A stretch of DNA of 36,644 nucleotides, from positions 1 to 36,644 of the forward strand of contig WFQO01000141.1 of assembly GCA_015486995.1 (NCBI GenBank), given 5' to 3'. Positions 1 to 10,040 of the stretch are shown here, piece after piece (the first letter of the stretch is position 1; every line of letters starts with the position of its first letter). Source of the stretch: Nitratifractor sp. (GTDB lineage: Bacteria > Campylobacterota > Campylobacteria > Campylobacterales > Sulfurovaceae). The notes below the pieces were generated by a model. It was given only the letters and a program-made list of their open reading frames with translations, was not told the DNA's origin and ran no database searches. The translations under genes were made by a program, and so were the position numbers.

Positions 1-1
1 C

Positions 2-550
<549 letters not shown>

Positions 551-573
551 GAGAGCGGAATTCCGAGGAGAAA

Positions 574-819
574 ATGCCGAGGGGAAGCAGCGGAGAGTGG
601 TTCGTCTTTTCCTTTCGCAGTCTTCTTGCGATCGCGGTCGGTATCGTTCTCTTCGCGTTGTACGTGAAAATTCTTCTTTTCGGCAACAATTCGCTGGAGG
701 TTCTTCGCTCTCTGGAAGCCGAAAAAACGAAGGTACTTCAGGAGCGCAGCGCTCTTCGTGAAGCCAATCAGGCTCTGCAGAAACACTACTTCGAATTGCT
801 GCAGATCACCGGGGGATAA
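574..819 (+). CDS. small single-TM coiled-coil protein, FtsB/DivIC-like septum formation initiator
   Basis: ORF 547-819; ATG at 574 has a strong SD (GAGGAG, 565-570). One N-terminal TM then a coiled coil (LEAEKTKVLQERSALREANQALQ). Directly follows eno, a common context for ftsB-like genes. Confidence 0.7.
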   Translation: MPRGSSGEWFVFSFRSLLAIAVGIVLFALYVKILLFGNNSLEVLRSLEAEKTKVLQERSALREANQALQKHYFELLQITGG

Positions 820-822
820 CCC

Positions 823-1989
823 TCACTTCTTTTCCCGTATCTTTTTCCGATAACGACTGAGGAATTTGATCGCCGTCATGGCGACGATGACTTCGAAGAG
901 ACTTGCCAGGATCAGTGTGTAGTAGGTCAAAATTCCGATCGATCCCGACTCGTAACCGATGGTCGCGACGGCGATGAGCAGGGTCAGAGGCATGGAGAGG
1001 GCGACGGCCATCATCAGGCCGTCGATCCGACTGTAGATTTTCCGCAGATGGTAGGCGGCAAGTATCCGAATACCGATCATGACCGCAGTGATGCTCAACG
1101 CACCGGTGACGACGCCGCGATAGAGCAGAGCTTGCAGATCAAAAGAAGCCCCTACATGGATGAAAAAGAGAGGCACCAAAAAGCCGAAGCCTAGACTGGA
1201 GAGTTTCTCTTCGAGCTGTTTTTCGTGGTGAAAAAAAGCGGAGATGGCTACGCCGGCGATGAAAGTCCCCAGAGCAAGTTCGAGATCCAAGGCCAGCATC
1301 GCTGAAATGAGGATGAAAAAGAGTGCCATCGCCATGCGAACATCCTGATCGGAGCTATCGACGGTGGGCATCAACTTCTTTTTGAGTTCGGGAAACCACC
1401 AAAAGAGCAGATTGAGAAGATGATAGGCCAGATAGATGGTGACGATGAAGAGCAGCAGATAAAAGAGCTTGATCAGAAGCGGGAGTCCGAAGCCGACGGT
1501 GCTGGCGGCGTCGAAAATCGTCAGGGTGGCGATGCTGGCGATCTCTCCCATGACGCCGACGATGATGGCGAGATTGAGCCAGGGTTCTTTCTTTCCGTAG
1601 ATTTTGGCGAGAGACGCGACCAGGCCGATCGAGATCAAGGGGAGGGAAAGAGTGACGATGGGGTTGAAATGCAGTAAAATCCCCGCCGTTACAGCGAGCA
1701 AACCGAGGGTCAGGACAAAGAAGAGAGCCTTACGGATCAAGATTCTGGAACTGTTGAGAATCTGTTTGAGATCCACTTCGAGGCCGGCAAGGAACATCAG
1801 ATAGAGGAACCCCACCTCGGCGATGAGGTCGAAGTATTCGTTTTCCCCGATAAAACCGAAATAGGCAAGTAGAGATCCAAGGACGATTTCGACCGGAGCT
1901 GTCGGAGTCTTGAGGATTTTGGCCAGAAAAGGGGAGAGCCAAATGAGTAGGGAGAGGGTAAGGATCAGTTCGATACCGTTATGATGCAT
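823..1989 (-). CDS. CPA2-family Na+/H+ (cation:proton) antiporter
   Basis: Highly hydrophobic 388 aa from MHHNGIELILTLSLLIWLSPFL; GLEVDLKQI and FFIHVGASFDL motifs typical of CPA2. Upstream ORF extension overlaps bioB and is not used. Confidence 0.85.
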   Translation of the reverse strand: MHHNGIELILTLSLLIWLSPFLAKILKTPTAPVEIVLGSLLAYFGFIGENEYFDLIAEVGFLYLMFLAGLEVDLKQILNSSRILIRKALFFVLTLGLLAVTAGILLHFNPIVTLSLPLISIGLVASLAKIYGKKEPWLNLAIIVGVMGEIASIATLTIFDAASTVGFGLPLLIKLFYLLLFIVTIYLAYHLLNLLFWWFPELKKKLMPTVDSSDQDVRMAMALFFILISAMLALDLELALGTFIAGVAISAFFHHEKQLEEKLSSLGFGFLVPLFFIHVGASFDLQALLYRGVVTGALSITAVMIGIRILAAYHLRKIYSRIDGLMMAVALSMPLTLLIAVATIGYESGSIGILTYYTLILASLFEVIVAMTAIKFLSRYRKKIREKK

Positions 1990-2827
1990 GACAGCTTTCG
2001 GCGACGGTGTAGCCGAGCTCTTCGAGGCGTCGGCGGTCTCGATCGGGTGCTTCACCCTCGGTGGTGAGATAGTTGCCCAGAACGATGGCGTTAGCCCCCG
2101 CATCGAAGAGCTCCTTCTCCCGGCCGGAGAAGAGCGCTTCACGCCCGGCGGCGACCATAAGGATGGAGAGCCGGGGCATCCGTCGGGCGGCGGTGCGGAC
2201 GATTTCCAGAGCTTCGGAGTGCCCGATGGTCCGTTCGGGGATCGGCAGGGCCGGGTTGGGGAGATAGAAGTTCAGAGGAACGGAGTCGGGATGCAGCTCG
2301 GCGAGGCTCTCGAGCAGATCGAGACGATCTTCGGGACGTTCGCCCATGCCGAATATTCCTCCGCTGCAGAGCGAAAGCCCGGCTGATTTGACCGCTTCGC
2401 AGGTGGCGTAGCGCTCCTCCCAGCTGTGGGTCGTACAGATCTGAGGATAGTAGCGCTGTGAGGTTTCGAGATTGTGGTTGTAGCTTTGGATTCCGTGGAC
2501 TTTGAGATAACGCAGTTGCTCCACGGTTGCCGTACCGTTGCAGGCGATGAGCCGAAGGTCGGGAATCTCCTCAGTGAGTCGCTGTGCCGTCCGGGCGATG
2601 TACTCCGTCTTGACGTCATCGAGTCCCCGGCCCGCGGTGACGAGGCAGTAACCCAGAGCCCCCTGGGAGCGTGCTCGTCTGGCTTCGGCGAGAACCGTTT
2701 CGGGATCCTTGAAGTTGTAGCGCTCGATTCGGGCTCGATAACGGGCACTCTGGGTACAGAACTTGCAATCCTCCGGACAACTTCCGCTCAGTACATTGTT
2801 GATGGCGCAGAGAAAAATCGTCCGCAT
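1979..2827 (-). CDS. bioB: biotin synthase
   Basis: Radical SAM CxxxCxxC (GSCPEDCKFCTQSARY), NHNLETS, CSGGIFGMGE; about 282 aa. Confidence 0.95.
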   Translation of the reverse strand: MRTIFLCAINNVLSGSCPEDCKFCTQSARYRARIERYNFKDPETVLAEARRARSQGALGYCLVTAGRGLDDVKTEYIARTAQRLTEEIPDLRLIACNGTATVEQLRYLKVHGIQSYNHNLETSQRYYPQICTTHSWEERYATCEAVKSAGLSLCSGGIFGMGERPEDRLDLLESLAELHPDSVPLNFYLPNPALPIPERTIGHSEALEIVRTAARRMPRLSILMVAAGREALFSGREKELFDAGANAIVLGNYLTTEGEAPDRDRRRLEELGYTVAESCHAS

Positions 2828-2856
2828 TCCCCTCCCTTCTGTTTTTTTGATACGTC

Positions 2857-2862
2857 ATTATA
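2857..2862 (-). promoter_or_regulatory. -10 element (TATAAT on minus strand) of bioB
   Basis: Minus strand GGGTATAATGACG about 30 nt upstream of bioB ATG. Confidence 0.5.
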
Positions 2863-2954
2863 CCCGGGAATCCGAAGGTGGCCCCCTAAGTGGGAAGGAA
2901 CGGGAATTTCGTGATAATATTGGTATCGGAATTGGTCTCAGAAGGAGGAGTGAG

Positions 2955-3464
2955 GTGTTGAAAGCGCTTGGAGTGTGGGTGATGATCGGTCTGGTCTGCC
3001 TGCAGGGGGGAGTGATTGTTCTTCTGGATACGTTTGCCGATAGAGAAGCGGCACAATCCGAAAAAAACAGGGCGGAAACTTATCTGAAAAAAATTTCTCC
3101 CCGGACGGCAGAGGATCTTCTTTTGCGGCGTCAAGGTAGTGAGTGGATTCTTATGGTGAAACCGGCGACCGACGATATGAAATCTTTGGAAGGGGCGCTT
3201 TTGCCGTTGGCGCGCCGTTATCCGAAACTGCTGGTGATGCCTTCAGAGGGGGAGCCTCTTGCAAAAAGCGGAAAGAAAGTGCAAAGAGAGATCCCTTTCG
3301 TTGTTTCACGCAAGGCACTCATCGCGGGAATCGCAGGAGCGGTCCTCCTTGTACTGGCCTGGTTCGCCATGAGGATTCGCCGTCTCGGAAATATACGGAA
3401 TACGGCAGGAAAAATGGAGAAGCGTTTCGAAGAGATCAGGAGGAGACTGAATGAACAATCGTGA
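2955..3464 (+). CDS. uncharacterised two-TM membrane protein with a short extracytoplasmic domain
   Basis: GTG at 2955 after SD GAAGGAGGAG (2941-2950); TM near the N-terminus and at FVVSRKALIAGIAGAVLLVLAWF, then a basic/coiled tail. Overlaps the next gene by 14 nt. Confidence 0.7.
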   Translation: MLKALGVWVMIGLVCLQGGVIVLLDTFADREAAQSEKNRAETYLKKISPRTAEDLLLRRQGSEWILMVKPATDDMKSLEGALLPLARRYPKLLVMPSEGEPLAKSGKKVQREIPFVVSRKALIAGIAGAVLLVLAWFAMRIRRLGNIRNTAGKMEKRFEEIRRRLNEQS

Positions 3465-5940
3465 TTGGAAAAGAGTTTTTCGCCGGGTATTTCCTCTGGC
3501 GGCGGGAGTGGTTCTGACGGTAACGATCGGAAGAGCGGAGACGATTTTCTTGCTGAAGTCTTCCGCCTCCGTTCAGCCGCTGAAAAGTGAGGAGATAGCG
3601 TTGAAGCGTAAGATCGGAGGGGACGAACATCTTGCCGATCTTGCGAAACGACTCGGCTTTTCCCTGAGGATTCGTCAGGTGGGAAAGGAGTATTATCTGG
3701 TGGGCGGTCCGGTCGCCGACAGTTTCGAGGCGGCACTGTTTGCCTGGAAACTGCGTGCTCTCTCACCCGGAGCGATCGCCCTGACGCTTCCGACTCCTCC
3801 TTCGCATGTCACTCTCCCCTCTTCTACCGTGGCCGTTTCACCGGATGAAGAGCTTCCCCGGCTCTGGATCGCTCTTTTCGCTTTGGCTTTGATCGGAGTG
3901 TTGGGGCTTTATGTCTCATCCCAACAGCTACGAAAAATCCAGGAGCGTTTCGAGGGGATGAAGAGGAGCCAGGAAGAGATAGAGAAGCAACTCAGCGGTT
4001 TCCTGACGACCGTGAGTGAAGAGATCTACAGTATGAGCAAGGAGGCGAATACCCAACTGGGGAAACTGGTTCGGAAAAGGAAAAGTGAATCGCTGGATGA
4101 AAACCTCAAACAGGTGATGCAGATCGAAAACAAAATTCTCGACAATTCGATGCATCTTCTCAATTTTCTGCGCCTAAAAGCCCATAAAATTGCATTGCGC
4201 GAAGAGCCTTTCGATCTGAATACGATGCTGGGAGACGTCCTGACAGCGCTACATGAGAGGATCGCTCCGAGTGACAAAGAACTGATCTTCGATCTCGAGC
4301 GGGATCTCCCACGCAAGGTCATGGGAGATTTCACCCACAGTGTCGAAATACTGAGCAATTTACTGGAAGAGGCACTTGTGAGTACCCGGGGTGAGGATGT
4401 CCAGCTTTCTCTTTCGGCGTTTCGTCCCTATACGGAACAGGGAGAGTTGCGTTTTCGGATCACGTATCTGGCGGCGGATGACGCATTCGATCCCGAGACT
4501 TTCTTTGTACCTCAACGCGACGAGGAGACGGGAGAGTATCGTAATATGGGGCTTTATGTGGCCAAAGAGTTGAGCGATCTGATGGGCGGGACTCTTCGGG
4601 CAGGATCGGCGGCTGGAGGTCATCTGCGACTTCTTGATCTGATGCTTCCGCTCGCTTCGGCGGAAAAGGAGGGAGAACAGCGACGCTATCGTCTACCTGA
4701 ACGGGAGTTGACCCGCAAAGAGATCCTCATCGTCACCCACAACGAGATCGCGTCGGAAGCGTTGCGTAAACTTTTCGCCTATTACCGACATAGGGTGACG
4801 CTCATGAATCTTGTGCATTTTGAGTCGAAGCGCCCCTCCCTGGAGCGTTTCGATCTCGTCGTTCTTGATGAGACGCTCATCGACAATCTCTTCGTGGAGT
4901 ATGTGCGTTCGATTCAAAGAGAGAGCGATGTCCGTATTGTGGCCTTGCACAACCTTTTTCAACCGCCGCGTCTTCTTCCCGAAGATGTCGTCAGTGCCAT
5001 GCTCAGAAAACCGGCCACACTTCTGGATGTCTACAACCTCATTGTAGATCTTTACGCTCCTCGAAAACCGGTTGAGAGCGAAGAGACGAGAGGGGAAGAG
5101 GAAGCGGATCGGAGCCGAACCTTCCATGCGGATTTCCCGGCCAAAAAGGAGGTGACCCTGAAAGATTTTCGGCATTTTGCCGGAACCCGCCTGCTTATCG
5201 TCGAAGACAATCCTCTCAATCTCAAGATGATTTTGAAAGTACTGGAAGATTCGGGCATCAGGATCGAAACGGCGGAAAACGGATTGAAAGCGGTAGAGAG
5301 TATCGAACGGCACTCTGCGGGAAGTTTCGATCTGGTTTTGATGGACATCAATATGCCGGTCATGGACGGATATCAGGCGACCCGTCTCATTCGGCAATCA
5401 CGTTCGGGGGTAGAGCTGCCGATCGTCGCACTTTCAGCCCTCAACCTGGAAAATGAAATTCAGCGAATGCGCGACGCGGGAATGGACGGGTATTTGCCCA
5501 AACCTATCGACCTGGGCAAACTCTACACGGCCTTTGCGACCTATCTCGAAGCCAAAAAAGTTCCCATTATACGAGAGGAGAAGACGAGCCGTGCTCCCGT
5601 CGAATATCGTACGATCGATTACAAAAAAGCGTTACAGTACTGTAGCGGTAACGCGACGCTTCTCGAAGAGATTCTGGAGAGTTTCGTCGATGCCTACGGC
5701 GAGAGTGATCGGAATCTGAGTCGTCTGCTTCAACGGAAGGAATACGAAGAGATGCGCAAGGTTTTGCTCGATCTTCTCGGAATCAGCGGCACCATTGCCG
5801 CAGAGGATCTTCACAAGCGAGTCAAAGCCTTCTATCGAGACATTCTCCTGCACCGTTTCGACGATCTCCCCCAGCGTCTGAAGGAGTACTCTTCGGCGCT
5901 GAAAGTACTCTGCGAAGAGATCAGGCAGAAGCGTTCCTAG
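3451..5940 (+). CDS. membrane hybrid histidine-kinase-like protein with degenerate kinase core, pseudo-receiver, intact receiver and degenerate Hpt-like C-terminus
   Basis: 829 aa; two TMs, HisKA-like FLTTVSEEIYSM, HATPase-like SNLLEEALVST/GLYVAKELSDLMGG, receiver LLIVEDNPLNLKM...LVLMDINMPVMDGYQATR...LSAL...KPIDL, Hpt-like LLDLLGISGTIAAEDL. Confidence 0.85.
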   Translation: MNNRDWKRVFRRVFPLAAGVVLTVTIGRAETIFLLKSSASVQPLKSEEIALKRKIGGDEHLADLAKRLGFSLRIRQVGKEYYLVGGPVADSFEAALFAWKLRALSPGAIALTLPTPPSHVTLPSSTVAVSPDEELPRLWIALFALALIGVLGLYVSSQQLRKIQERFEGMKRSQEEIEKQLSGFLTTVSEEIYSMSKEANTQLGKLVRKRKSESLDENLKQVMQIENKILDNSMHLLNFLRLKAHKIALREEPFDLNTMLGDVLTALHERIAPSDKELIFDLERDLPRKVMGDFTHSVEILSNLLEEALVSTRGEDVQLSLSAFRPYTEQGELRFRITYLAADDAFDPETFFVPQRDEETGEYRNMGLYVAKELSDLMGGTLRAGSAAGGHLRLLDLMLPLASAEKEGEQRRYRLPERELTRKEILIVTHNEIASEALRKLFAYYRHRVTLMNLVHFESKRPSLERFDLVVLDETLIDNLFVEYVRSIQRESDVRIVALHNLFQPPRLLPEDVVSAMLRKPATLLDVYNLIVDLYAPRKPVESEETRGEEEADRSRTFHADFPAKKEVTLKDFRHFAGTRLLIVEDNPLNLKMILKVLEDSGIRIETAENGLKAVESIERHSAGSFDLVLMDINMPVMDGYQATRLIRQSRSGVELPIVALSALNLENEIQRMRDAGMDGYLPKPIDLGKLYTAFATYLEAKKVPIIREEKTSRAPVEYRTIDYKKALQYCSGNATLLEEILESFVDAYGESDRNLSRLLQRKEYEEMRKVLLDLLGISGTIAAEDLHKRVKAFYRDILLHRFDDLPQRLKEYSSALKVLCEEIRQKRS

Positions 5941-6457
5941 AGGGAGGGAAAAGAAAATTCTCTTTTTCCCATTGCCCGCTCGAGAGAGCACGAGAGAAGT
6001 GGGTAACTTTCCACTCTTTGTCATTATGTTCGAGCAGGGCGCATTCGCTTCGGTTCCCCTCCCGAGCGCAAATCTCCCCGGGGTTGAGGTAGAGGCTTGA
6101 TCCTTTGAGCTCACAGGCGAAACGATGAGTGTGTCCGTAGACGATGAGATCGGTGTCGGGGGTGAGGTAGTAGGGTAGGTGCATCAATTTGATCGTCAGT
6201 GCATCGATTTTCAGATACCAAGGTTCTTTCTTGATGCGATACCGGGAAGCGAGGGGAAGCAGAGATCGGTCGTTATTGCCGAAGACTGCGGCGTAGGGAA
6301 GCCCTGTTGCTTCCAGTTGCCGCAGATTCTCTTCGACGCAGAAATCGCCCGCGTGAAGCAGAGTGCGGGCTCCCTCCTCCAGAAGTTTTTCCAGGGCACT
6401 TTTTTGCAGATCGCTGCGACGGTGGGGATCGGAGAGGATGCCGATTTTCAGACTCAT
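5921..6457 (-). CDS. YfcE/MJ0936-type metallophosphoesterase
   Basis: GILSDPHRR, LLHAGDFC, VFGNND, VYGHTHRF and LNPGE motifs; 178 aa. Confidence 0.9.
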   Translation of the reverse strand: MSLKIGILSDPHRRSDLQKSALEKLLEEGARTLLHAGDFCVEENLRQLEATGLPYAAVFGNNDRSLLPLASRYRIKKEPWYLKIDALTIKLMHLPYYLTPDTDLIVYGHTHRFACELKGSSLYLNPGEICAREGNRSECALLEHNDKEWKVTHFSRALSSGQWEKENFLFPPSRNASA

Positions 6458-6475
6458 TTGCAGACAGCTTTGTCC

Positions 6476-7858
6476 CTACAATCCCATTTTTCCCGGATTG
6501 AGAATACCGTTGGGATCGAAAGCGTGTTTGAGGCGGCGGAAGAGTTCCATCTCCGCCGGCGTGAAGGCGAGGGTCATGAATTCGGCTTTGCTCAGGCCGA
6601 TGCCGTGTTCACCGCTGAGAGTCCCGCCCATCTCTACCACTAGTTCAAAGATTTCCCGAATTGCCCGGTGGCCCTTTTCCAGCTCTTCAGGGTCGCTGCC
6701 GTCGACCATGACATTGACGTGGATATTCCCGTCGCCGGCATGACCGAAGCAGGGGACGACCAATCCGTACTTCTCCCCGATCGCGTAGATCCGTTCGAGA
6801 GCTTCGGGGAGCAGGCTACGCGGGACGGAGATATCTTCGTTAAGTTTTTTGCTTCCGTACATCGTAATGGAGGGCGAGGCGCCTCGGCGCCCTTTCCAGA
6901 TCCGTTCGCGCTCCTCGGTGCTCTCGGCGACGCGGAACTCCTGGGCACCGTTCTCCTTGAAGGAGTGTTCCAGGACTTCGAGCTGGAAGTCGAGCTCTTC
7001 GGGGACGTTACCGTCCACGTCACCGATAAGCAGAGCACCGGCCTCCTCGGGGAGCTCGATTCCCAACTTTTCTTTGACGGCTCGTACGACCAGCGCATCG
7101 AGAAACTCCATCGCCACGGGGTTGGCTCCCTCGGCCAGGGATTTGAAAACCGCGTTCATCGCCGCTTTGACATCGGGAAAGATTCCCATATAGGATTTGA
7201 CGTAGCGAGGTTTGGGGATCAGCTTGAGGGTCAGTTCCGTCAAAACCGCGAGGGTGCCTTCGCTGGCGGTGAGGATCCCGGCGATGTTGTATCCCGCCAC
7301 ATCTTTGATGGTTCGTTTGCCGGCACGGATCACGTCGCCGTTGGGCAGGACCGCCCGTAGCGCCATTACGTAATCTTTGGTCAATCCGTACTTGGCCGCC
7401 CGCATTCCTCCGGCATTTTCGCTGACGTTACCGCCGAGGGTGGAGTACTCTTCGCTGGCGGGATCGGGAGGGTAGAAGAGTCCCATCGCTTCCACGTGGC
7501 GTTGGAGATCCTTGTTGATGACGCCGGGTTGGACGATGGCGAGCATGTTTTCCCGGTCGATTTCGAGGATTTTGTTCATGTGTTTTTCGAAGCCCAAAAC
7601 AATGCCGCCGCTGGCGGGAAGCGCTCCGCCGGTGAAACCGCTGCCGGCACCCCGGGGAACGATGGGGATTCGGTGGTGATTGCAGTAGGTCAGGATCCGA
7701 CTCACATCCTCTTCGTCGCGGGGGAAGACGACGGCATCGGGTTCGTAATGGGTTCGGGTGGCGTCGTAGCTGTAAGCCCGTCGGTGGGCTTGGTCGCTTC
7801 GGACGTTCTCGTCGCCCACGAGCTCACGCAGGCCTGCAAGCAGCTGATCGTCGATCAT
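6476..7858 (-). CDS. glcD: FAD-binding oxidoreductase, glycolate oxidase GlcD family
   Basis: 460 aa; PRGAGSGFTGGALP, GGNVSENAGGMRAAKYG, CFGHAGDGNIHVN, GGTLSGEHGIG. Confidence 0.88.
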   Translation of the reverse strand: MIDDQLLAGLRELVGDENVRSDQAHRRAYSYDATRTHYEPDAVVFPRDEEDVSRILTYCNHHRIPIVPRGAGSGFTGGALPASGGIVLGFEKHMNKILEIDRENMLAIVQPGVINKDLQRHVEAMGLFYPPDPASEEYSTLGGNVSENAGGMRAAKYGLTKDYVMALRAVLPNGDVIRAGKRTIKDVAGYNIAGILTASEGTLAVLTELTLKLIPKPRYVKSYMGIFPDVKAAMNAVFKSLAEGANPVAMEFLDALVVRAVKEKLGIELPEEAGALLIGDVDGNVPEELDFQLEVLEHSFKENGAQEFRVAESTEERERIWKGRRGASPSITMYGSKKLNEDISVPRSLLPEALERIYAIGEKYGLVVPCFGHAGDGNIHVNVMVDGSDPEELEKGHRAIREIFELVVEMGGTLSGEHGIGLSKAEFMTLAFTPAEMELFRRLKHAFDPNGILNPGKMGL

Positions 7859-8544
7859 TTGATCCTCCCGACACTCTGATAATAGTCTCCCTCGCTCTTG
7901 CCGCCCAAGAATCCGCCTCGAACGCCGCTGAAACGGGTATAGAAAGGATAGCGGGCTTCACTGCCCCGGGGATGGAAGGGGCGGCTGGCTACGATACGGG
8001 AGCTGATAGGATCGAAGAGAATCGCCCGATCCTTCTGGACAATGTAGACGAGACCGACCTGGGCTTCCCGGGCGAAGCCGGCCAGATTGGAGGCGTCGGG
8101 TGCGCTATCGCCTTTTCGGGAAAGGTAGGCGGCGTAGAGATCGGGATGGATGAAGAAGCGGCCTCCGCTTTGAGTGATCGCCCGGTAGGTTTCGGCGTTG
8201 GGTGCCAGGACCAGGACATTATTATAGAGGTATCCACCGATCACTTTGTCCCCGGGACGTGCGACCTGTTTGGGGGTGGGAAGCCCCTTGTGGTCGAGAA
8301 GGTCCCCTTTGCGTACCGTCGCCTCTTTGGGAGCTGTCTGCACCAGAATTCCGGTGATCGCCTGTAAGCCCTTGCCGAAATCGTGCAGGACGATTCCGCT
8401 CATACCGTTAACGGGCAGGGCTGTGGAGAGGGTGACCCGATCTCCGTGGACGGCGCTGACGCTGCTGTGGACGGTAGGGGGATAGAATCCCGCCCACACG
8501 CTCATCAGACACAGGGTCAAAATCATTACAAATCTTTTTATCAC
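7855..8544 (-). CDS. plasminogen-binding N-terminal domain (PgbA/PgbB-like) secreted protein
   Basis: Signal peptide, then FYPPTVHSSVSAVHGDRVTLSTA...GMSGIVLHDF resembling the Helicobacter/Campylobacter plasminogen-binding N-terminal domain; 4-nt overlap with glcD. Confidence 0.7.
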   Translation of the reverse strand: MIKRFVMILTLCLMSVWAGFYPPTVHSSVSAVHGDRVTLSTALPVNGMSGIVLHDFGKGLQAITGILVQTAPKEATVRKGDLLDHKGLPTPKQVARPGDKVIGGYLYNNVLVLAPNAETYRAITQSGGRFFIHPDLYAAYLSRKGDSAPDASNLAGFAREAQVGLVYIVQKDRAILFDPISSRIVASRPFHPRGSEARYPFYTRFSGVRGGFLGGKSEGDYYQSVGRIK

Positions 8545-8649
8545 GTTTCTTCCTTTAGCTCAGACTGATGACGTATTTCTCTTTGAAAGACGATTATACT
8601 TTCTCTATTTTAAAAGACCGATGAGGGGGAGAGTAAACGGCTCCTTGGT

Positions 8650-8655
8650 TATAAT
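8650..8655 (+). promoter_or_regulatory. -10 element (TATAAT) of the M23 peptidase gene
   Basis: TTGGTTATAATTCCCGCC about 38 nt before GTG. Confidence 0.55.
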
Positions 8656-8692
8656 TCCCGCCAAAAAAGCGCAATGGGCCAGGGAGAGAACG

Positions 8693-10021
8693 GTGAAGAG
8701 ATTCTGGATGGTGATTCTACTGACAAGTATGGTACTTTGGAGTGCCGAAGTCCATCGCAGTCACTGGAAGAGCGGCGAAACCTTTTCCGAATATCTCCAG
8801 CGTTACGGAATCTCTCAGGATCTGCTCAAAAGCATCAGCGACGACGACAGCAAATACCTCTCCGAGATCCAGGGGGGAGAGCCTTTTTACGAGATGCTTG
8901 AGGGATCGACGTTGATTGACGCGCTGATCCCTATCGGGGAGGAGATGCAGATCGAACTCTCCCGGGATCTACGCAGCGGTCGCTACCGCTTCGACATCGT
9001 TCCCATCGTCTATCGGAAAGTCGAGGATGAAGTCCTGGTACGGATCGAGAGAAATTGCTACAGCGACATCGATCGCCTTACTCGCAATCCCCGTTTGGGA
9101 TTTCTTCTCAAACGTCTCTACAAAGGATCGGTGGATTTTCGTAAATTTAGGGCAGGGGACAAAATAGCCTTCGTCTATAGTCAGAAAAGTCGTCTGGGGC
9201 AGCCCTGGGGCCCGCCCCATATCCGGGGAGCCGTCGTCGAGGGACGGCGGGGCAAACCCCGCTTTATTTTTGTCGACGAGGAGGGAAACGCCTGGCGGGA
9301 CATCCGCAAAACCATCCGTAAAACGAAAACGGCCAAAAAACGGGTGGAGTACAGCACGACTCGAACGATCCGTATCCGGCAGCGTGGGGCGAGTCGCTTC
9401 GTCAGACCGATCCCCGGAGCGCGGATCACCTCCCGTTTCTCCTACAAGCGATGGCATCCGATTCTGCACCGGTATCGTCCTCATCTCGGTGTTGATTTCG
9501 GGGCCCGTCGAGGGACCCCGATCCATGCCACGGGAAGCGGCCGGGTGATCTACGCCGGGTGGATGCGCGGATACGGCAAAGTGGTCAAGATCGATCACGG
9601 TCGCGGCTATGTCTCTCTCTATGCGCATCAAAGCCGGCTGAAGGTTCGACGGGGAAGTTACGTCAAGCGGGGAGAGGTGATCGGTTATGTCGGAAGTACG
9701 GGGCGAAGCACCGGACCCCATCTGCACTTCGGTCTCTATCGCAACGGTCGGGCCGTCGATCCGCTGAAAGTTTTGGGACGGGGCTCCGGACCTCTCTATG
9801 TGACCCGCAGAATCACCACACACCATACGAAGATCCAGAGCTACACCAAAATCACCAAACACACCGTCCCGATCAAAGGGGCGGCGGCGATGAAAAAACG
9901 TCTTAAAAAACTTTTGGAGGGGTCGAAACCGCATGCCTTTCGCTGGGAAGTGATCGCCGAGAACTTGATCCATGTGGAGGATCGTAACGTTTCGGCGCGG
10001 GAGGAAAATTTGACGCATTAA
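8693..10021 (+). CDS. M23 family (LytM) peptidoglycan metallopeptidase, Csd3-like
   Basis: N-terminal signal; HLGVDFGARRGTPIHATGSGRVIYAG...GPHLHFGLYRNG with all Zn-ligand motifs; GTG start at 8693. Confidence 0.9.
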   Translation: MKRFWMVILLTSMVLWSAEVHRSHWKSGETFSEYLQRYGISQDLLKSISDDDSKYLSEIQGGEPFYEMLEGSTLIDALIPIGEEMQIELSRDLRSGRYRFDIVPIVYRKVEDEVLVRIERNCYSDIDRLTRNPRLGFLLKRLYKGSVDFRKFRAGDKIAFVYSQKSRLGQPWGPPHIRGAVVEGRRGKPRFIFVDEEGNAWRDIRKTIRKTKTAKKRVEYSTTRTIRIRQRGASRFVRPIPGARITSRFSYKRWHPILHRYRPHLGVDFGARRGTPIHATGSGRVIYAGWMRGYGKVVKIDHGRGYVSLYAHQSRLKVRRGSYVKRGEVIGYVGSTGRSTGPHLHFGLYRNGRAVDPLKVLGRGSGPLYVTRRITTHHTKIQSYTKITKHTVPIKGAAAMKKRLKKLLEGSKPHAFRWEVIAENLIHVEDRNVSAREENLTH

Positions 10022-10040
10022 GCATAAGGGGGATCGTTTC

